Assembly: GCA_001464865.1 (NCBI GenBank)
Contig: LNEG01000064.1
Span: 1-48,752 of the forward strand
Source: Burkholderiales bacterium Ga0074133
Lineage (GTDB): Bacteria > Pseudomonadota > Gammaproteobacteria > Burkholderiales > Burkholderiaceae_C
Direction of reading: 5' to 3'
DNA: 48,752 nucleotides
The notes beneath the pieces were generated by a model, which saw only the letters and a list, made by a program, of their open reading frames with translations, did no database searches and had not been told where the DNA came from. Shown in pieces: positions 14,853 through 25,428 of the stretch; position 1 is the first letter of the stretch, and every line of letters starts with the position of its first letter. Both the position numbers and the translations under genes were made by a program.

Positions 14853-16409
14853 TCAGCGGCGTTTTTGCTTTGAGGGTGTCCCGCCACGGGCGGCGCCACT
14901 CGACTTCTTGGGCGCTGCGCCCCGTTGGGACGCCTTCGTGCGATCGTTGCCTGAGCCGCTCACGCTCCTGGCTGCGGCGGATGCGGCAGCCCTGACCGGC
15001 AGGTACACGACCACTTTTTCGCCAGCCTTGAAAGCTGCGTTGGCGCGCACGTCATTCCAGTCGGCCACCATGGCGGGCGCCAACTTGTAGCGCCGGGCAA
15101 TGCTCGCCACGGTCTCGCCCTTACCTGCGCGCACGGTGGTGCGACGCGTCACGATTTCGGGCGTGAAGAACACCTGGCCGTTGTCGGCCAGGTGGGATGA
15201 CACATCCTGCCGTGTGGCAGCGGTGCGCGGCACCATCAGGGCCGAGCCGGCGCGGATCAGCATGCGCGGAGGAATGTTGTTGAGCGTGCGCAGATCCTGC
15301 TCGCTCATACCCGTGCGCTGGGCCGCATCGGCCACCGTCATGGTCGAGGGGGCAGTCCATACCGTCCAGCTGGCGTACTGGCCTTCGCGCCGTGCCTGCA
15401 GGTTGCGTTCAAAGACCTTGGCGTTGTCCCAGGGCAGCAAGATTTGCGGCGTGCCGGCCGCCATGATCACCGGCTTGTTGAACGAAGGGTTCAGGGCCCT
15501 GAAGTCTTCTTCGCGAATGCCCGCGAGGCTGGCTACCAGCGAGACGTCGATGTCGTTGGTGATGTCCACCGTCTGGAAATACGGGTGGTTTTCGATCAGC
15601 GGCAGCTCGGCGCGAAAGGCCGCCGGATTCGCCACGATGTTCTTCACAGCCTGCAGCTTGGGCACGTACATGCGGGTTTCGGCCGGCATGCTCAGCTCTG
15701 TGTAGCTGGTACCCAGGCCCTGCCTCTGGTTGCGGGCAATGGCTCGGCCCACGCTGCCTTCGCCCCAGTTGTAGGCAGCCAGGGCCAGGTGCCAGTCGCC
15801 GAACATGCCGTACAGCTTTTGCAGGTAGTCGAGGGCGGCGCGGGTCGATGCCAGCACATCGCGCCGGTCGTCGCGAAACGCGTTCTGCTTGAGGTCGAAA
15901 TAGCTGCCCGTTGCAGGCATGAACTGCCACATGCCCGCGGCCTTGGCACTCGAAACCGCCTGCGGGTTGAAGGCGCTTTCGATGTAGGGCAGCAGTGCCA
16001 GTTCGGTTGGCATGCCGCGGCGCTCCAGCTCTTCGACAATGTGGAAAAGGTACTTGCTGGATCGCTCGGTCATCCGCTGGATGTAGTCGGGCCGCGCGGC
16101 GTACCACTGTTCGCGGTCCTGCACCAGGTCGTGCTGCAGGTCGGGCATGGCAAAGCCGCGCCGGATGCGCTCCCACAGGTCGGCAGGCGCAGCGAGGGAG
16201 GCGACCTCGGCACTGCTGGCCGAGGCCAGCGGAATCGGGCGCAACGGGCCGCTGGGGAACAGGGCCACATGCGGGGATGTACGTCCGGCAGATTCAACAG
16301 CAGTCGTCGCGCCCGCCTTCTCCACTGGTGGACTGCTGGTGGTGCCTGTGGTGGCACAACCCGTGAGCCACACCACAGCAGACAGAAGGGCAATGTGCAG
16401 GAGTTTCAT
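14853..16409 (-). CDS. mltD: membrane-bound lytic murein transglycosylase D-like lipoprotein with LysM domains
   Basis: A 518-residue outer-membrane lipoprotein that cleaves peptidoglycan. The signal MKLLHIALLSAVVWLTGCA ends in a lipobox, with Cys18 as the lipidation site. The SLT domain follows with the catalytic Glu in LALLPYIESAFNPQAVS near residue 145 and the GMWQFMPATGS and YNWGEGSVGRAIARN motifs. Two LysM-like modules follow (WTAPSTMTVADAAQRTGMS near 350 and VRAGKGETVASIARRYKL near 440), then a basic tail. The ATG at 16409 overlaps the gloB stop (ATGA), implying translational coupling; an in-frame ATG at 16427 would add six residues before the signal. Confidence 0.9.
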   Translation of the reverse strand: MKLLHIALLSAVVWLTGCATTGTTSSPPVEKAGATTAVESAGRTSPHVALFPSGPLRPIPLASASSAEVASLAAPADLWERIRRGFAMPDLQHDLVQDREQWYAARPDYIQRMTERSSKYLFHIVEELERRGMPTELALLPYIESAFNPQAVSSAKAAGMWQFMPATGSYFDLKQNAFRDDRRDVLASTRAALDYLQKLYGMFGDWHLALAAYNWGEGSVGRAIARNQRQGLGTSYTELSMPAETRMYVPKLQAVKNIVANPAAFRAELPLIENHPYFQTVDITNDIDVSLVASLAGIREEDFRALNPSFNKPVIMAAGTPQILLPWDNAKVFERNLQARREGQYASWTVWTAPSTMTVADAAQRTGMSEQDLRTLNNIPPRMLIRAGSALMVPRTAATRQDVSSHLADNGQVFFTPEIVTRRTTVRAGKGETVASIARRYKLAPAMVADWNDVRANAAFKAGEKVVVYLPVRAAASAAARSVSGSGNDRTKASQRGAAPKKSSGAARGGTPSKQKRR

Positions 16410-17185
16410 CGGAAGTTGTTTTTCCATTCGCGCAGCGCGGCCAACACCGCCACTGCGTCTTCTTCATCAGATATCTGAGGCTCGTGCTCCCGCGCGGACT
16501 GGGCCACGGCGGGCACGCGAACGCGCAGGAAGGGGTTGATCTCGCGTTCAAGCGCAATGCTCGAAGGCAGGGTGGGCTGGTCACTGGCACGCAGCGCTTC
16601 GCACCGATCCTGGTAGCCGATCAATGCGGCGTTGGCAGGTTCCACTGCCCGCGCAAACCGGAGGTTGGAGAGTGTGTACTCGTGTGTGCAGCACACGCGG
16701 GTGTTGCCCGGTAAGGCCGCCAGGCTTTCCAGGGATTGAAGCATTTGCGCGGGCGTGCCCTCGAAAAGCCGCCCGCAGCCACCCGAAAACAGCGTGTCGC
16801 CACAGAACAGCAACGGCGCTGCATCCATGTCGGCGCAAAAGAATGCAATGTGGCCGGCCGTATGGCCCGGCACATCCATCACGTCGAACCGAAGCCCCAG
16901 TGCCGTCACTGTGTCGCCGTGCGCAAGGGGCACCGCCGGTTGCGGAATCCGCTCGCGTGCGGGCCCATGGACGGTGGCGCCTGTGGCGTTGCGCAGTGCA
17001 TCGACGCCACCTACGTGATCGCCGTGGTGGTGCGTGACTAGAATGGCCTGCAATTGCAGCCCCAGCTGCTGCAACACCCGCATGACGGGTGGGGCTTCCC
17101 CCGGATCAACGACGATGGCCTGGTGCCCGTCGTGCAGCATCCAGATGTAGTTGTCGGTCAACGCGGGCAGTGGCAGCAGGTTCAT
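16406..17185 (-). CDS. gloB: hydroxyacylglutathione hydrolase (glyoxalase II)
   Basis: A 259-residue zinc enzyme of the metallo-beta-lactamase fold that hydrolyses S-lactoylglutathione in methylglyoxal detoxification. The metal motif THHHGDHVGG is near residue 51. The other ligands are in VPGHTAGHIAF and the Asp of FCGDTLFSGGCGRLFEG. CCTHEYTLSNLRFA carries the last His. The C-terminal LEREINPFLR is the glyoxalase II substrate-binding tail. Its start codon overlaps that of the divergent methyltransferase gene (CATG), an unusually tight arrangement. It overlaps the downstream mltD gene by four bases. Confidence 0.95.
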   Translation of the reverse strand: MNLLPLPALTDNYIWMLHDGHQAIVVDPGEAPPVMRVLQQLGLQLQAILVTHHHGDHVGGVDALRNATGATVHGPARERIPQPAVPLAHGDTVTALGLRFDVMDVPGHTAGHIAFFCADMDAAPLLFCGDTLFSGGCGRLFEGTPAQMLQSLESLAALPGNTRVCCTHEYTLSNLRFARAVEPANAALIGYQDRCEALRASDQPTLPSSIALEREINPFLRVRVPAVAQSAREHEPQISDEEDAVAVLAALREWKNNFR

Positions 17186-18140
17186 GAGCGATCAAATTAT
17201 AGGTTTGCACCACTGGTTCGAGTCCCCGCCTGGCCAGTACCTGCTGGCCTGGGAGCAGGCGCGCTTTGATGAAGCGGTGGCTGACATCTTCGGTTACCAC
17301 AGCCTGCAGCTGGGCCTGCCGATGGTCGATGGGCTGCGCGCCAACCGCATGCCACACCAGTGGCTCGCGCAGGGACACGAAGGCGTGGCGCGCGTATGGG
17401 CTGGCCATGCCGGCCACAGGCCCGATTCCGCGTCGCCGCCCGGGCCTGGTTCAGGCGGACCGCCTGGCTTGCCCGAAGCTGGCCCGGCCACCGGCGACCG
17501 CTTTGCAGATCTGCTCGCCGAATCCGTAGCCCTCCCGTTCCCCGAGGCCAGCGTCGATCTGCTGGTGTTGCCGCACACCCTGGAGCTGAGCATTGACCCC
17601 CACGCCACCCTGCGCGAAGTCGAGCGCGTCCTGGTGCCCGAAGGGCGCGTGGTGATCAGCGGACTGAACCCCGCCAGCCTGTGGGGGTTGCGCCAGCGGC
17701 GTGCGCGGCTGGTCCGGCATCTGGGCAAAGGCTCGCTTTACCTGCCCGACGGAGGCGAATTCATCGGCTACCGGCGGCTTCGGGACTGGCTGCGGCTTCT
17801 GAGCTTCGAGGTCGAATCGGCCCAGTTTGGCTGTTATCGTCCAGCGGTGCGTACGGCGGGCTGGCTGGAGCGTTTTGGCTGGATGGACACCCTGGGCGAG
17901 AAATGGTGGCCCATCTTCGGCTCGGCGTACTTTCTGGTGGCGGTCAAACGCGTGCACGGCATGCGGCTCATGGAGCCAGCATGGCGTACCGCACGGCAAC
18001 GAGGCACGGCCACGGTGCCCATTGCCAACAGGGCCGGTGTCACAACGGCACCCGCTCCGGCACAGCCACACAACAGCCACCGTGGCAGCGCCTTGCAACC
18101 GCGCGCACGGGGCAAGAACCATCACAGGGATACGGTTTGA
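17184..18140 (+). CDS. class I SAM-dependent methyltransferase (Methyltransf_11-like)
   Basis: A 318-residue protein with a conserved betaproteobacterial N-terminus ([23 protein letters not shown]). It also has a methyltransferase core in which [13 protein letters not shown] near residue 130 and [19 protein letters not shown] near 150 are the post-I and central strand motifs. The usual GxGxG motif I is not obvious; an insertion of Gly/Pro-rich sequence (about residues 85-105) occupies that place, so the SAM site may be degenerate. The C-terminus is low-complexity and basic. It shares its stop with the rnhA start (TTGA). The function is unknown; the gloB-methyltransferase-rnhA order recurs in related bacteria. 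Confidence 0.8.
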   Translation: MSDQIIGLHHWFESPPGQYLLAWEQARFDEAVADIFGYHSLQLGLPMVDGLRANRMPHQWLAQGHEGVARVWAGHAGHRPDSASPPGPGSGGPPGLPEAGPATGDRFADLLAESVALPFPEASVDLLVLPHTLELSIDPHATLREVERVLVPEGRVVISGLNPASLWGLRQRRARLVRHLGKGSLYLPDGGEFIGYRRLRDWLRLLSFEVESAQFGCYRPAVRTAGWLERFGWMDTLGEKWWPIFGSAYFLVAVKRVHGMRLMEPAWRTARQRGTATVPIANRAGVTTAPAPAQPHNSHRGSALQPRARGKNHHRDTV

Positions 18141-18586
18141 ATCAGGTCGAGATATACACAGATGGCGCCTGCAAGGGCAACCCCGGCCCCGGTGGCTGGG
18201 GGGTGGTGCTGCGGGCTGGCAGCACTGAAAAGGAACTGTTCGGGGGCGAGCTCGGCACCACCAACAACCGCATGGAGCTGATGGCCGTGATCGAGGCGCT
18301 GTCGGCCCTCAAGCGGCCGTGCGCGGTCACGCTCTACCTGGACAGCGAGTACGTGCGCAAGGGCATTACCGAGTGGATTCATGGATGGAAGGCGCGCGGC
18401 TGGCGCACGGCGTCCAAGCAGCCGGTGAAGAACGTCGAGCTGTGGCAGCGGCTGGACGCGCTGGTGAGTACGGGCGGCCACCGCATTGACTGGCGCTGGG
18501 TGCGCGGGCATTCAGGCGATCCGGGTAACGAACGTGCCGACGGGCTGGCCAACCGCGGGGTGGAAAAGGCGCTCGGGCGCGGTTGA
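18137..18586 (+). CDS. rnhA: ribonuclease HI
   Basis: A 149-residue enzyme that cuts the RNA strand of RNA-DNA hybrids. All four catalytic acids are visible: Asp in [17 protein letters not shown] (residue 9), Glu in [13 protein letters not shown] (near 47), Asp in LYLDSEYV (near 69) and Asp in GNERADGLA (near 133). The basic handle [20 protein letters not shown] is also present. It starts at a TTG at 18137 that overlaps the methyltransferase stop, so it is probably translationally coupled. Confidence 0.96.
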   Translation: MNQVEIYTDGACKGNPGPGGWGVVLRAGSTEKELFGGELGTTNNRMELMAVIEALSALKRPCAVTLYLDSEYVRKGITEWIHGWKARGWRTASKQPVKNVELWQRLDALVSTGGHRIDWRWVRGHSGDPGNERADGLANRGVEKALGRG

Positions 18587-18638
18587 GTACCGCATGCCTG
18601 ACCACTGCCTCAGGTGCGGGCGCGCGGCAGAGGTCTGG

Positions 18639-18666
18639 TGTAAAGCCCGTGTAAATCCCACGTAAA
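18639..18666 (+). promoter_or_regulatory. three TGTAAA repeats with exact 11-bp spacing upstream of the RND operon
   Basis: TGTAAA at 18639-18644 and 18650-18655, then CGTAAA at 18661-18666. Steps are 11 bp, one helical turn, as in operators bound head-to-tail by OmpR/PhoB-type response regulators. The site is about 100 bp before the adaptor start. Confidence 0.4.
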
Positions 18667-18766
18667 GACAGCTCCTGGGCCTTGGGGTCAACGCTGTGGC
18701 ATCAGCACGGCATGACACGCGCTGATACATTGGCCGGCTGCGTTGCTTCACTCGGCTGGTTCATAC

Positions 18767-20197
18767 ATGGCGTCAAAGTACAGATACATCGTTCTCGCGG
18801 TCCTTGGCATCGCGGCTGCATCGGGCGCTGCCTGGTGGTTGCAGCGGCCAGCCCAGGCGCCACGCGCCGAACCCGCGGCAACCGCTCTGGGCGCCAGTCC
18901 TGCAGGTGGCAGCACCAGTGGCGGTGCGACGGGCACCAGCCGCGGCGGGCAGCCCGGCGGGCCGGCCCGGCCGGTGGCGGTGGAGACCGTGCCGGTCCGC
19001 CAGATGGCCCTGCGCGATGATGCCGAGGCCGTGGGCAGCCTGAAGTCTCGCCAGAGCGTGGTGCTGCGCCCCGAAGTCAGCGGGCGCATCACCCAGCTGA
19101 ATTTCCGCGATGGAGAGCGTGTGCGCAAGGGTCAGCTGCTCGTGCAGTTTGACGACCAGCTGCAGCGCGCCCAGATCCAGCAAAGCAAGGCCGAGATGTC
19201 GATTGCGCAGGCCAACCACAAGCGCAACCAGGAACTCGTGGCGCAAGGCTTCATCAGCCAGCGCTCGGTGGATGAAAGCGCCGCCAACCTGGAGGTCGCA
19301 CAGGCCAAGCTGGCCCTGGCCCAGGCCACTGCAGCACGCCTGAAGATCGTGGCGCCCTTCGATGGCGTGGCCGGCATCCGAGGTGCGAACGTGGGCGACT
19401 ACCTCAAGGACGGAGCCGACATCGTCAACGTGGAAGACCTGGACACCCTGTACGTGGATTTCCGCCTGCCCGAGCGCCTGCAGGCCAAGGTGCGCCGGGG
19501 CCAGACGGCGCAGGTGTCCTTTGACGCCTTGCCGGGCGTCATCTACCCGGCGCTGGTGCAGGCCATCAACCCGCAGATTGACGCCGATGGCCGCTCGATT
19601 GCCGTGCGCGGGTGCATCGACAACCGTCGGCTTCAGCTGCGCCCCGGCATGTTTGCACGGGTGACGGCTGTTTTTTCCGAGCGTGCCGACGCGCTGGTGA
19701 TCCCCGAGGAGGCGGTGGTGCCCGACGGCGTGAGCCCCTACGTGTTCAAGATCGTCGAGGGCAAGGAGCCAGGCTCCCGCGCGGCCCGCCGGACACCCGT
19801 CACGCTGGGCGCCCGTGCGCCTGGGCTGGTCGAGGTGGTGAGCGGGCTGGCAGCGGGCGACACGGTGGTCTCGGCCGGGCAGCAGCGCCTGCAGCGCGAC
19901 GGTATGCAGGTGCGCGTGGTAGACCTTGCAGCTGGGGCAGCGCAGCGCGGCGCTGGCAAGGCCCCGGCTGCAGCGGCTTCTGCGCAGGCCTCCGGCGCCC
20001 AGGTGTCGGACGACAAGCCAGCGGCACGCCCCGCGCAGGCCGCGCCAGCGGATGCGCCCTCTGCTGGGCCCGCTCGTGCCGATGCTCCCGGCAACACAGC
20101 CGCGGCAGGTGCACGCAACGCCAGCAAACCTGCCACGCTGATTGCGGCGCTGCCTGGTGCCAGCCCTTGCCAGTCGGGCCCCGTGGCCCAGCGTTGA
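18767..20197 (+). CDS. RND efflux periplasmic adaptor (membrane fusion protein)
   Basis: A 476-residue HlyD/AcrA-family adaptor. There is an N-terminal anchor (YIVLAVLGIAAASGAAWWL). The lipoyl half-motifs VVLRPEVSGRITQLNFRDGE near residue 100 and IVAPFDGVAGIRGANVGDY near 195 flank a helical hairpin (LQRAQIQQSKAEMSIAQANH). Beta-barrel and membrane-proximal domains follow. The last 90 residues are an Ala/Pro/Gly-rich tail that is longer than usual. It is followed after 95 bp by the pump gene. No outer-membrane channel gene follows, so a shared TolC-type partner elsewhere is likely. Multidrug or solvent export is inferred. Confidence 0.92.
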   Translation: MASKYRYIVLAVLGIAAASGAAWWLQRPAQAPRAEPAATALGASPAGGSTSGGATGTSRGGQPGGPARPVAVETVPVRQMALRDDAEAVGSLKSRQSVVLRPEVSGRITQLNFRDGERVRKGQLLVQFDDQLQRAQIQQSKAEMSIAQANHKRNQELVAQGFISQRSVDESAANLEVAQAKLALAQATAARLKIVAPFDGVAGIRGANVGDYLKDGADIVNVEDLDTLYVDFRLPERLQAKVRRGQTAQVSFDALPGVIYPALVQAINPQIDADGRSIAVRGCIDNRRLQLRPGMFARVTAVFSERADALVIPEEAVVPDGVSPYVFKIVEGKEPGSRAARRTPVTLGARAPGLVEVVSGLAAGDTVVSAGQQRLQRDGMQVRVVDLAAGAAQRGAGKAPAAAASAQASGAQVSDDKPAARPAQAAPADAPSAGPARADAPGNTAAAGARNASKPATLIAALPGASPCQSGPVAQR

Positions 20198-20292
20198 CGC
20201 CGCCACGACCATGCCGCGAGCCCCCGCCCTGACCAGCACTGTCAGGCCTCGGCTCCCCTGAACCCGACACGCACCACGAAATACCCCCAGCC

Positions 20293-23200
20293 ATGCAACT
20301 CGCCGAAATCTCCATACGCCGGCCGGTGTTTGCCACCGTGCTGTCGCTGCTGGTTCTGCTCATCGGTGCAGTCAGCTTCACGCAGTTGTCGGTGCGCGAG
20401 TACCCCAAGATCGATGAGCCGGTGGTCACGGTCACCGTGCGCTATGCCGGTGCGTCGGCCGAGGTGATTGAGTCGCAGGTGACCAAGCCGCTGGAAGACT
20501 CCATCGCGGGTATCGATGCGGTCGACGTGATCACGTCCATCAGCCGCGCAGAGCAAAGCCAGATCAGCGTGCGCTTCAGGCTGGAGAAAGACGCTGACAA
20601 CGCTGCTGCAGAGGTGCGCGACCGTACCGCCCGCGTGCGCAACCGCCTGCCCAACGCCGTCGATGAACCCGTGATCGCCAAGGTGGAGGCCGATGCGTCG
20701 CCCGTGATGTGGCTGGCCTTCAGCAGCGAAACCCGCAGCCCGCTGGAGATCAACGACCTGGTCAACCGCATCGTCAAGCCGCGCCTGCAGACCGTGACGG
20801 GCGTGGCCGATGTGCCGATCTACGGCGAGCGCAAGTACGCCATGCGCGTGTGGCTGGACCCTGAGCGTCTGGCTGGCTACCGACTCACCACGCAGGACGT
20901 GGAAGACGCGATCCGCCGCAACAACCTGGAGCTGCCCGCAGGCCGCATCGAGTCGCAGCAGCGCGAATTCAGCGTGACCTCGCAGACCGACCTGACGACG
21001 GCCAGCCAGTTTGCCAACGTGGTGATTCGCACGGTCAACGGGTTTCCCGTTCGCATCCGCGACGTGGCGCGGGTGGAAGAGGGCGCGGCCAGCGACCGCA
21101 GCCGCGTGCGTCTGAACGGGCGTGAAGCCATTTCGGTCGGCGTGATCCGCCAGGCCACCGCCAATCCGCTGGAGCTGTCCAAGGGCGTGCGCGCCATGCT
21201 GCCCACGCTCAAGGCAGACCTGCCGGCGGACATCGGCATCGACATCGCTAACGACAACTCGTTGTTCATCGACCGATCCATCAAGAGCGTGTACACCACC
21301 ATCGCGGAAGCCGTGGTGCTCGTGGCCCTGGTGATCTTCGTCTTCCTGCGCACCTTCCGCGCTTCGATCATTCCCATCATCACCATCCCCGTGAGCCTGG
21401 TGGGCAGCTTTGCGCTGATGTCGCTGGCTGGCTTCTCCATCAACACCCTCACACTGCTGGCGCTGGTGCTGGCCATCGGGCTGGTGGTGGACGATGCCAT
21501 CGTGATGCTGGAGAACATCTATCGGCACATCGAGGAAGGGCTCGATCCGTTCTCTGCCGCCATCAAGGGCGCGCGCGAAATCGGTTTTGCCATCGTGGCC
21601 ATGACGCTCACGCTGGTGGCGGTGTATGCCCCGCTGGCCTTCACGCCGGGCCGTACCGGGCGCCTGTTTGTGGAGTTTGCGCTGGCGCTGGCGGGGGCAG
21701 TGGTGGTTTCGGGCTTTGTGGCGCTCACGCTGTCGCCCATGATGTGTTCGCTGCTGCTCAAGCACAACCCCAAGCCCAACTGGTTTGACCGTTCAATGGA
21801 GCGCTGGCTGACCGCGCTTTCCAACGGCTACGGCAGGCTTCTGCGCTGGGTGGTGACGGCGCGCTGGGGCGCTGGCAAGGAGGGCAGCGGTGGCGGTCTG
21901 CGCGGCGCGGTCTTCCAGGCGCGCTGGCTGGTCGTGGCCGTCATGGTGGCCAGCGGTGCGGCCCTGGTGGTCGTGTACCCCGGCATGCGCCAGGAACTCT
22001 CGCCCATCGAAGACCGGGGCACCATTTTGGCCAGCGTGACCGCGCCTGACGGCGCGACGCTCGACTACACCAACCGCTATGCGCTGGAGCTGGAAAAGAT
22101 CGGCCAGACCTACCCCGAGTTCGACCGTGTGTTCGCCAATATCGGCAACCCCACGGTGGCGCAGGGCAGCGTCATCTACCGCACCGTGGACTGGGAAGAC
22201 CGCACGCGTACCACGCTGGAGCTGGCCCGTGAACTGCAGCCCAAGGTGGCCGGGTTGCCCGGCGTCAGCGCGTTCCTGATCACACCGCCGTCGTTGGGGC
22301 AGGGCTTCCGGTCGCGTCCGCTCACCTACGTCATCCAGACTTCCGACAGCTACGAGAACCTGAGCAAGGTGGCGCAGGCCTTCATGGCCGAGATGGCGCA
22401 GAACCCCGGCATCATCGGGCCCGACGTAGATCTGCGCCTGAACAAGCCCGAACTGCGCATCGAGGTCAACCGCGAACGTGCGGCCGACCTTGGTGTGAGC
22501 GTGGAAGTGGTGGCCAAGGCCATCGAGACCATGCTGGGCGGCCGTACCGTCACGCGCTACAAGCGCGATGCCGAGCAGTACGACGTGATCGTGCAGACCG
22601 AGGCGCGCGGCCGGACCACTCCCGAGAACATCGACACCATCTACGTGCGCGGCCGCAACGAGGCCATGATCCCGCTGTCCAGCCTGGTCAACGTGAAGGA
22701 AAGCGTGAGCCCGCGCGAGCTCAACCACTTCGGCCAGCGCCGCTCGGCCACCATCACCGCCAACCTGTCGCCCGACTACTCGCTGGGCGAGGCACTGAAC
22801 TTCATGGATGCCACGGCGGCCAAGGTGCTCAAGCCGGGCTACACCACCGATCTGAATGGCACCTCGCGTGAGTTCAAGAGCTCGCAGGGCGCCCTGGGCA
22901 TTGTCTTCGTGCTGGCGCTGGTGTTCATCTTCCTGGTGCTGGCGGCGCAGTTCGAGAGCTTCATCGACCCGCTGGTGATCATGGTGTCCGTGCCGCTGTC
23001 CATGATCGGCGCGCTGCTGGCGCTCAAGTGGAGCGGGGGCTCCATGAACGTGTATTCGCAGATCGGCCTGATCACGCTGGTGGGCCTGATCACCAAACAC
23101 GGCATCCTGATCGTGGAGTTCACCAACCAGCTGCGCGAGCAGGGCATGGAAATGGTCGACGCGCTGGTCAAGGCTTCGGCCCAGCGCCTGCGGCCCATCT

Positions 23201-23457
23201 TGATGACGACCGGTGCCATGGTGCTGGGTGCCATCCCGCTGGCGCTGGCCACCGGTGCCGGGGCAGAGACGCGCACGCAGATCGGCTGGGTGATTGTGGG
23301 CGGCATGTCGCTGGGCACGCTGCTCACCATCTTTGTGGTGCCCACCATGTACACGCTGTTCGCGCGCAAGTCGGTGCCCGGCGCGAACACGGCCACTGCG
23401 GTGGAGCAGCCGGCGCACCCGGTGCTTCCGCCGGGGCACGACTACGTGGCCAAGTAA
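20293..23457 (+). CDS. RND (HAE1-type) multidrug efflux pump permease
   Basis: A 1054-residue inner-membrane proton-driven transporter of AcrB/MexF type, full length. It starts MQLAEISIRRPVFATVLSLL, the usual first helix. The proton-relay Asp pair is in AIGLVVDDAIVMLENI near residue 400, and the relay Lys in LVGLITKHGILIVEF near 940. The two large periplasmic loops and the repeated FVFLRTFRAS and FIFLVLAAQFESFIDPL segments are in place. With the preceding adaptor it forms a two-gene efflux operon. The substrate cannot be told from the sequence. Confidence 0.95.
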   Translation: MQLAEISIRRPVFATVLSLLVLLIGAVSFTQLSVREYPKIDEPVVTVTVRYAGASAEVIESQVTKPLEDSIAGIDAVDVITSISRAEQSQISVRFRLEKDADNAAAEVRDRTARVRNRLPNAVDEPVIAKVEADASPVMWLAFSSETRSPLEINDLVNRIVKPRLQTVTGVADVPIYGERKYAMRVWLDPERLAGYRLTTQDVEDAIRRNNLELPAGRIESQQREFSVTSQTDLTTASQFANVVIRTVNGFPVRIRDVARVEEGAASDRSRVRLNGREAISVGVIRQATANPLELSKGVRAMLPTLKADLPADIGIDIANDNSLFIDRSIKSVYTTIAEAVVLVALVIFVFLRTFRASIIPIITIPVSLVGSFALMSLAGFSINTLTLLALVLAIGLVVDDAIVMLENIYRHIEEGLDPFSAAIKGAREIGFAIVAMTLTLVAVYAPLAFTPGRTGRLFVEFALALAGAVVVSGFVALTLSPMMCSLLLKHNPKPNWFDRSMERWLTALSNGYGRLLRWVVTARWGAGKEGSGGGLRGAVFQARWLVVAVMVASGAALVVVYPGMRQELSPIEDRGTILASVTAPDGATLDYTNRYALELEKIGQTYPEFDRVFANIGNPTVAQGSVIYRTVDWEDRTRTTLELARELQPKVAGLPGVSAFLITPPSLGQGFRSRPLTYVIQTSDSYENLSKVAQAFMAEMAQNPGIIGPDVDLRLNKPELRIEVNRERAADLGVSVEVVAKAIETMLGGRTVTRYKRDAEQYDVIVQTEARGRTTPENIDTIYVRGRNEAMIPLSSLVNVKESVSPRELNHFGQRRSATITANLSPDYSLGEALNFMDATAAKVLKPGYTTDLNGTSREFKSSQGALGIVFVLALVFIFLVLAAQFESFIDPLVIMVSVPLSMIGALLALKWSGGSMNVYSQIGLITLVGLITKHGILIVEFTNQLREQGMEMVDALVKASAQRLRPILMTTGAMVLGAIPLALATGAGAETRTQIGWVIVGGMSLGTLLTIFVVPTMYTLFARKSVPGANTATAVEQPAHPVLPPGHDYVAK

Positions 23458-23507
23458 CCCCAAGGCTGCCGCCAGGGACGGCTGGCGCGCTATGGGGTCG
23501 GGCGCGG

Positions 23508-23843
23508 TCAGGCGCCGGTTCTGTTCAGCGCAGCCAGTGCGTCGATGATCTCGCTGGTGGCCTGCGGTCGCACCAGCCGTCCTGTTTCCGCACCGTCTTT
23601 CAGGAACACCAGCGTAGGCCAGAGCTTCACCCCAAAACTACGGCCAAGGCGCTGGCCACGGCCGTCTTCCACTTTGACGTGCGCCACGCCAGACTGGGCG
23701 CCCAGCGCCTGCTCGATCAGCGGTTGCGCTCGCTGGCAGTGGCCGCACCATGGTGTGCCGAACTCGACCACCGTGGCGCCGGGCATCCGGTCCACGTCGT
23801 CGCGAGATGGAGGTTGGGCGAGGTGGCTGGCGGCGTAAGGCAT
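23508..23843 (-). CDS. thioredoxin family protein
   Basis: A 111-residue thioredoxin-fold protein. The active site is EFGTPWCGHCQRAQPL (CGHC, as in protein disulfide isomerases, rather than CGPC) near residues 28-43. The cis-Pro is in VKLWPTLVFLKDG near residue 73. There is no signal peptide with the ATG at 23843, so it is probably cytoplasmic. It is convergent with the RND gene, and follows moeA on the same strand after a 167-bp gap with no gene. Confidence 0.85.
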   Translation of the reverse strand: MPYAASHLAQPPSRDDVDRMPGATVVEFGTPWCGHCQRAQPLIEQALGAQSGVAHVKVEDGRGQRLGRSFGVKLWPTLVFLKDGAETGRLVRPQATSEIIDALAALNRTGA

Positions 23844-24010
23844 GGTGGCGTGTCGGGTTGCAATGGAGCCAACATTGTGTGGCGTGTTGACACAGGTGTT
23901 TGCAACCGGTCGCAACGCGCGCAGGGCCGGCAGTGACGGTGAGCACGCGCCGCCCCGTAGCAAAGGCGCACTCCCTGGGGAGCGAAAGCGCAAGTCGGCT
24001 CCGGGGGGCG

Positions 24011-25369
<1,359 letters not shown>

Positions 25370-25428
25370 GGCGATGCGAAACGTGGGGTCGTGTGGATGG
25401 CGAGCATGGCCCGGCGCTGGGCGCGTGC

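Noticed and set aside
20198-20292. Gene for an outer-membrane channel in the RND operon
   Set aside because: The gap between adaptor and pump is 95 bp, and convergent genes follow the pump; no OprM-like sequence is present in the window.
21793-23463. 556-codon open frame antisense to the RND pump gene
   Set aside because: It lies wholly opposite a well-conserved gene, has His/Gln/Arg-rich composition typical of the complement of GC-rich coding DNA, and has no recognisable domain.
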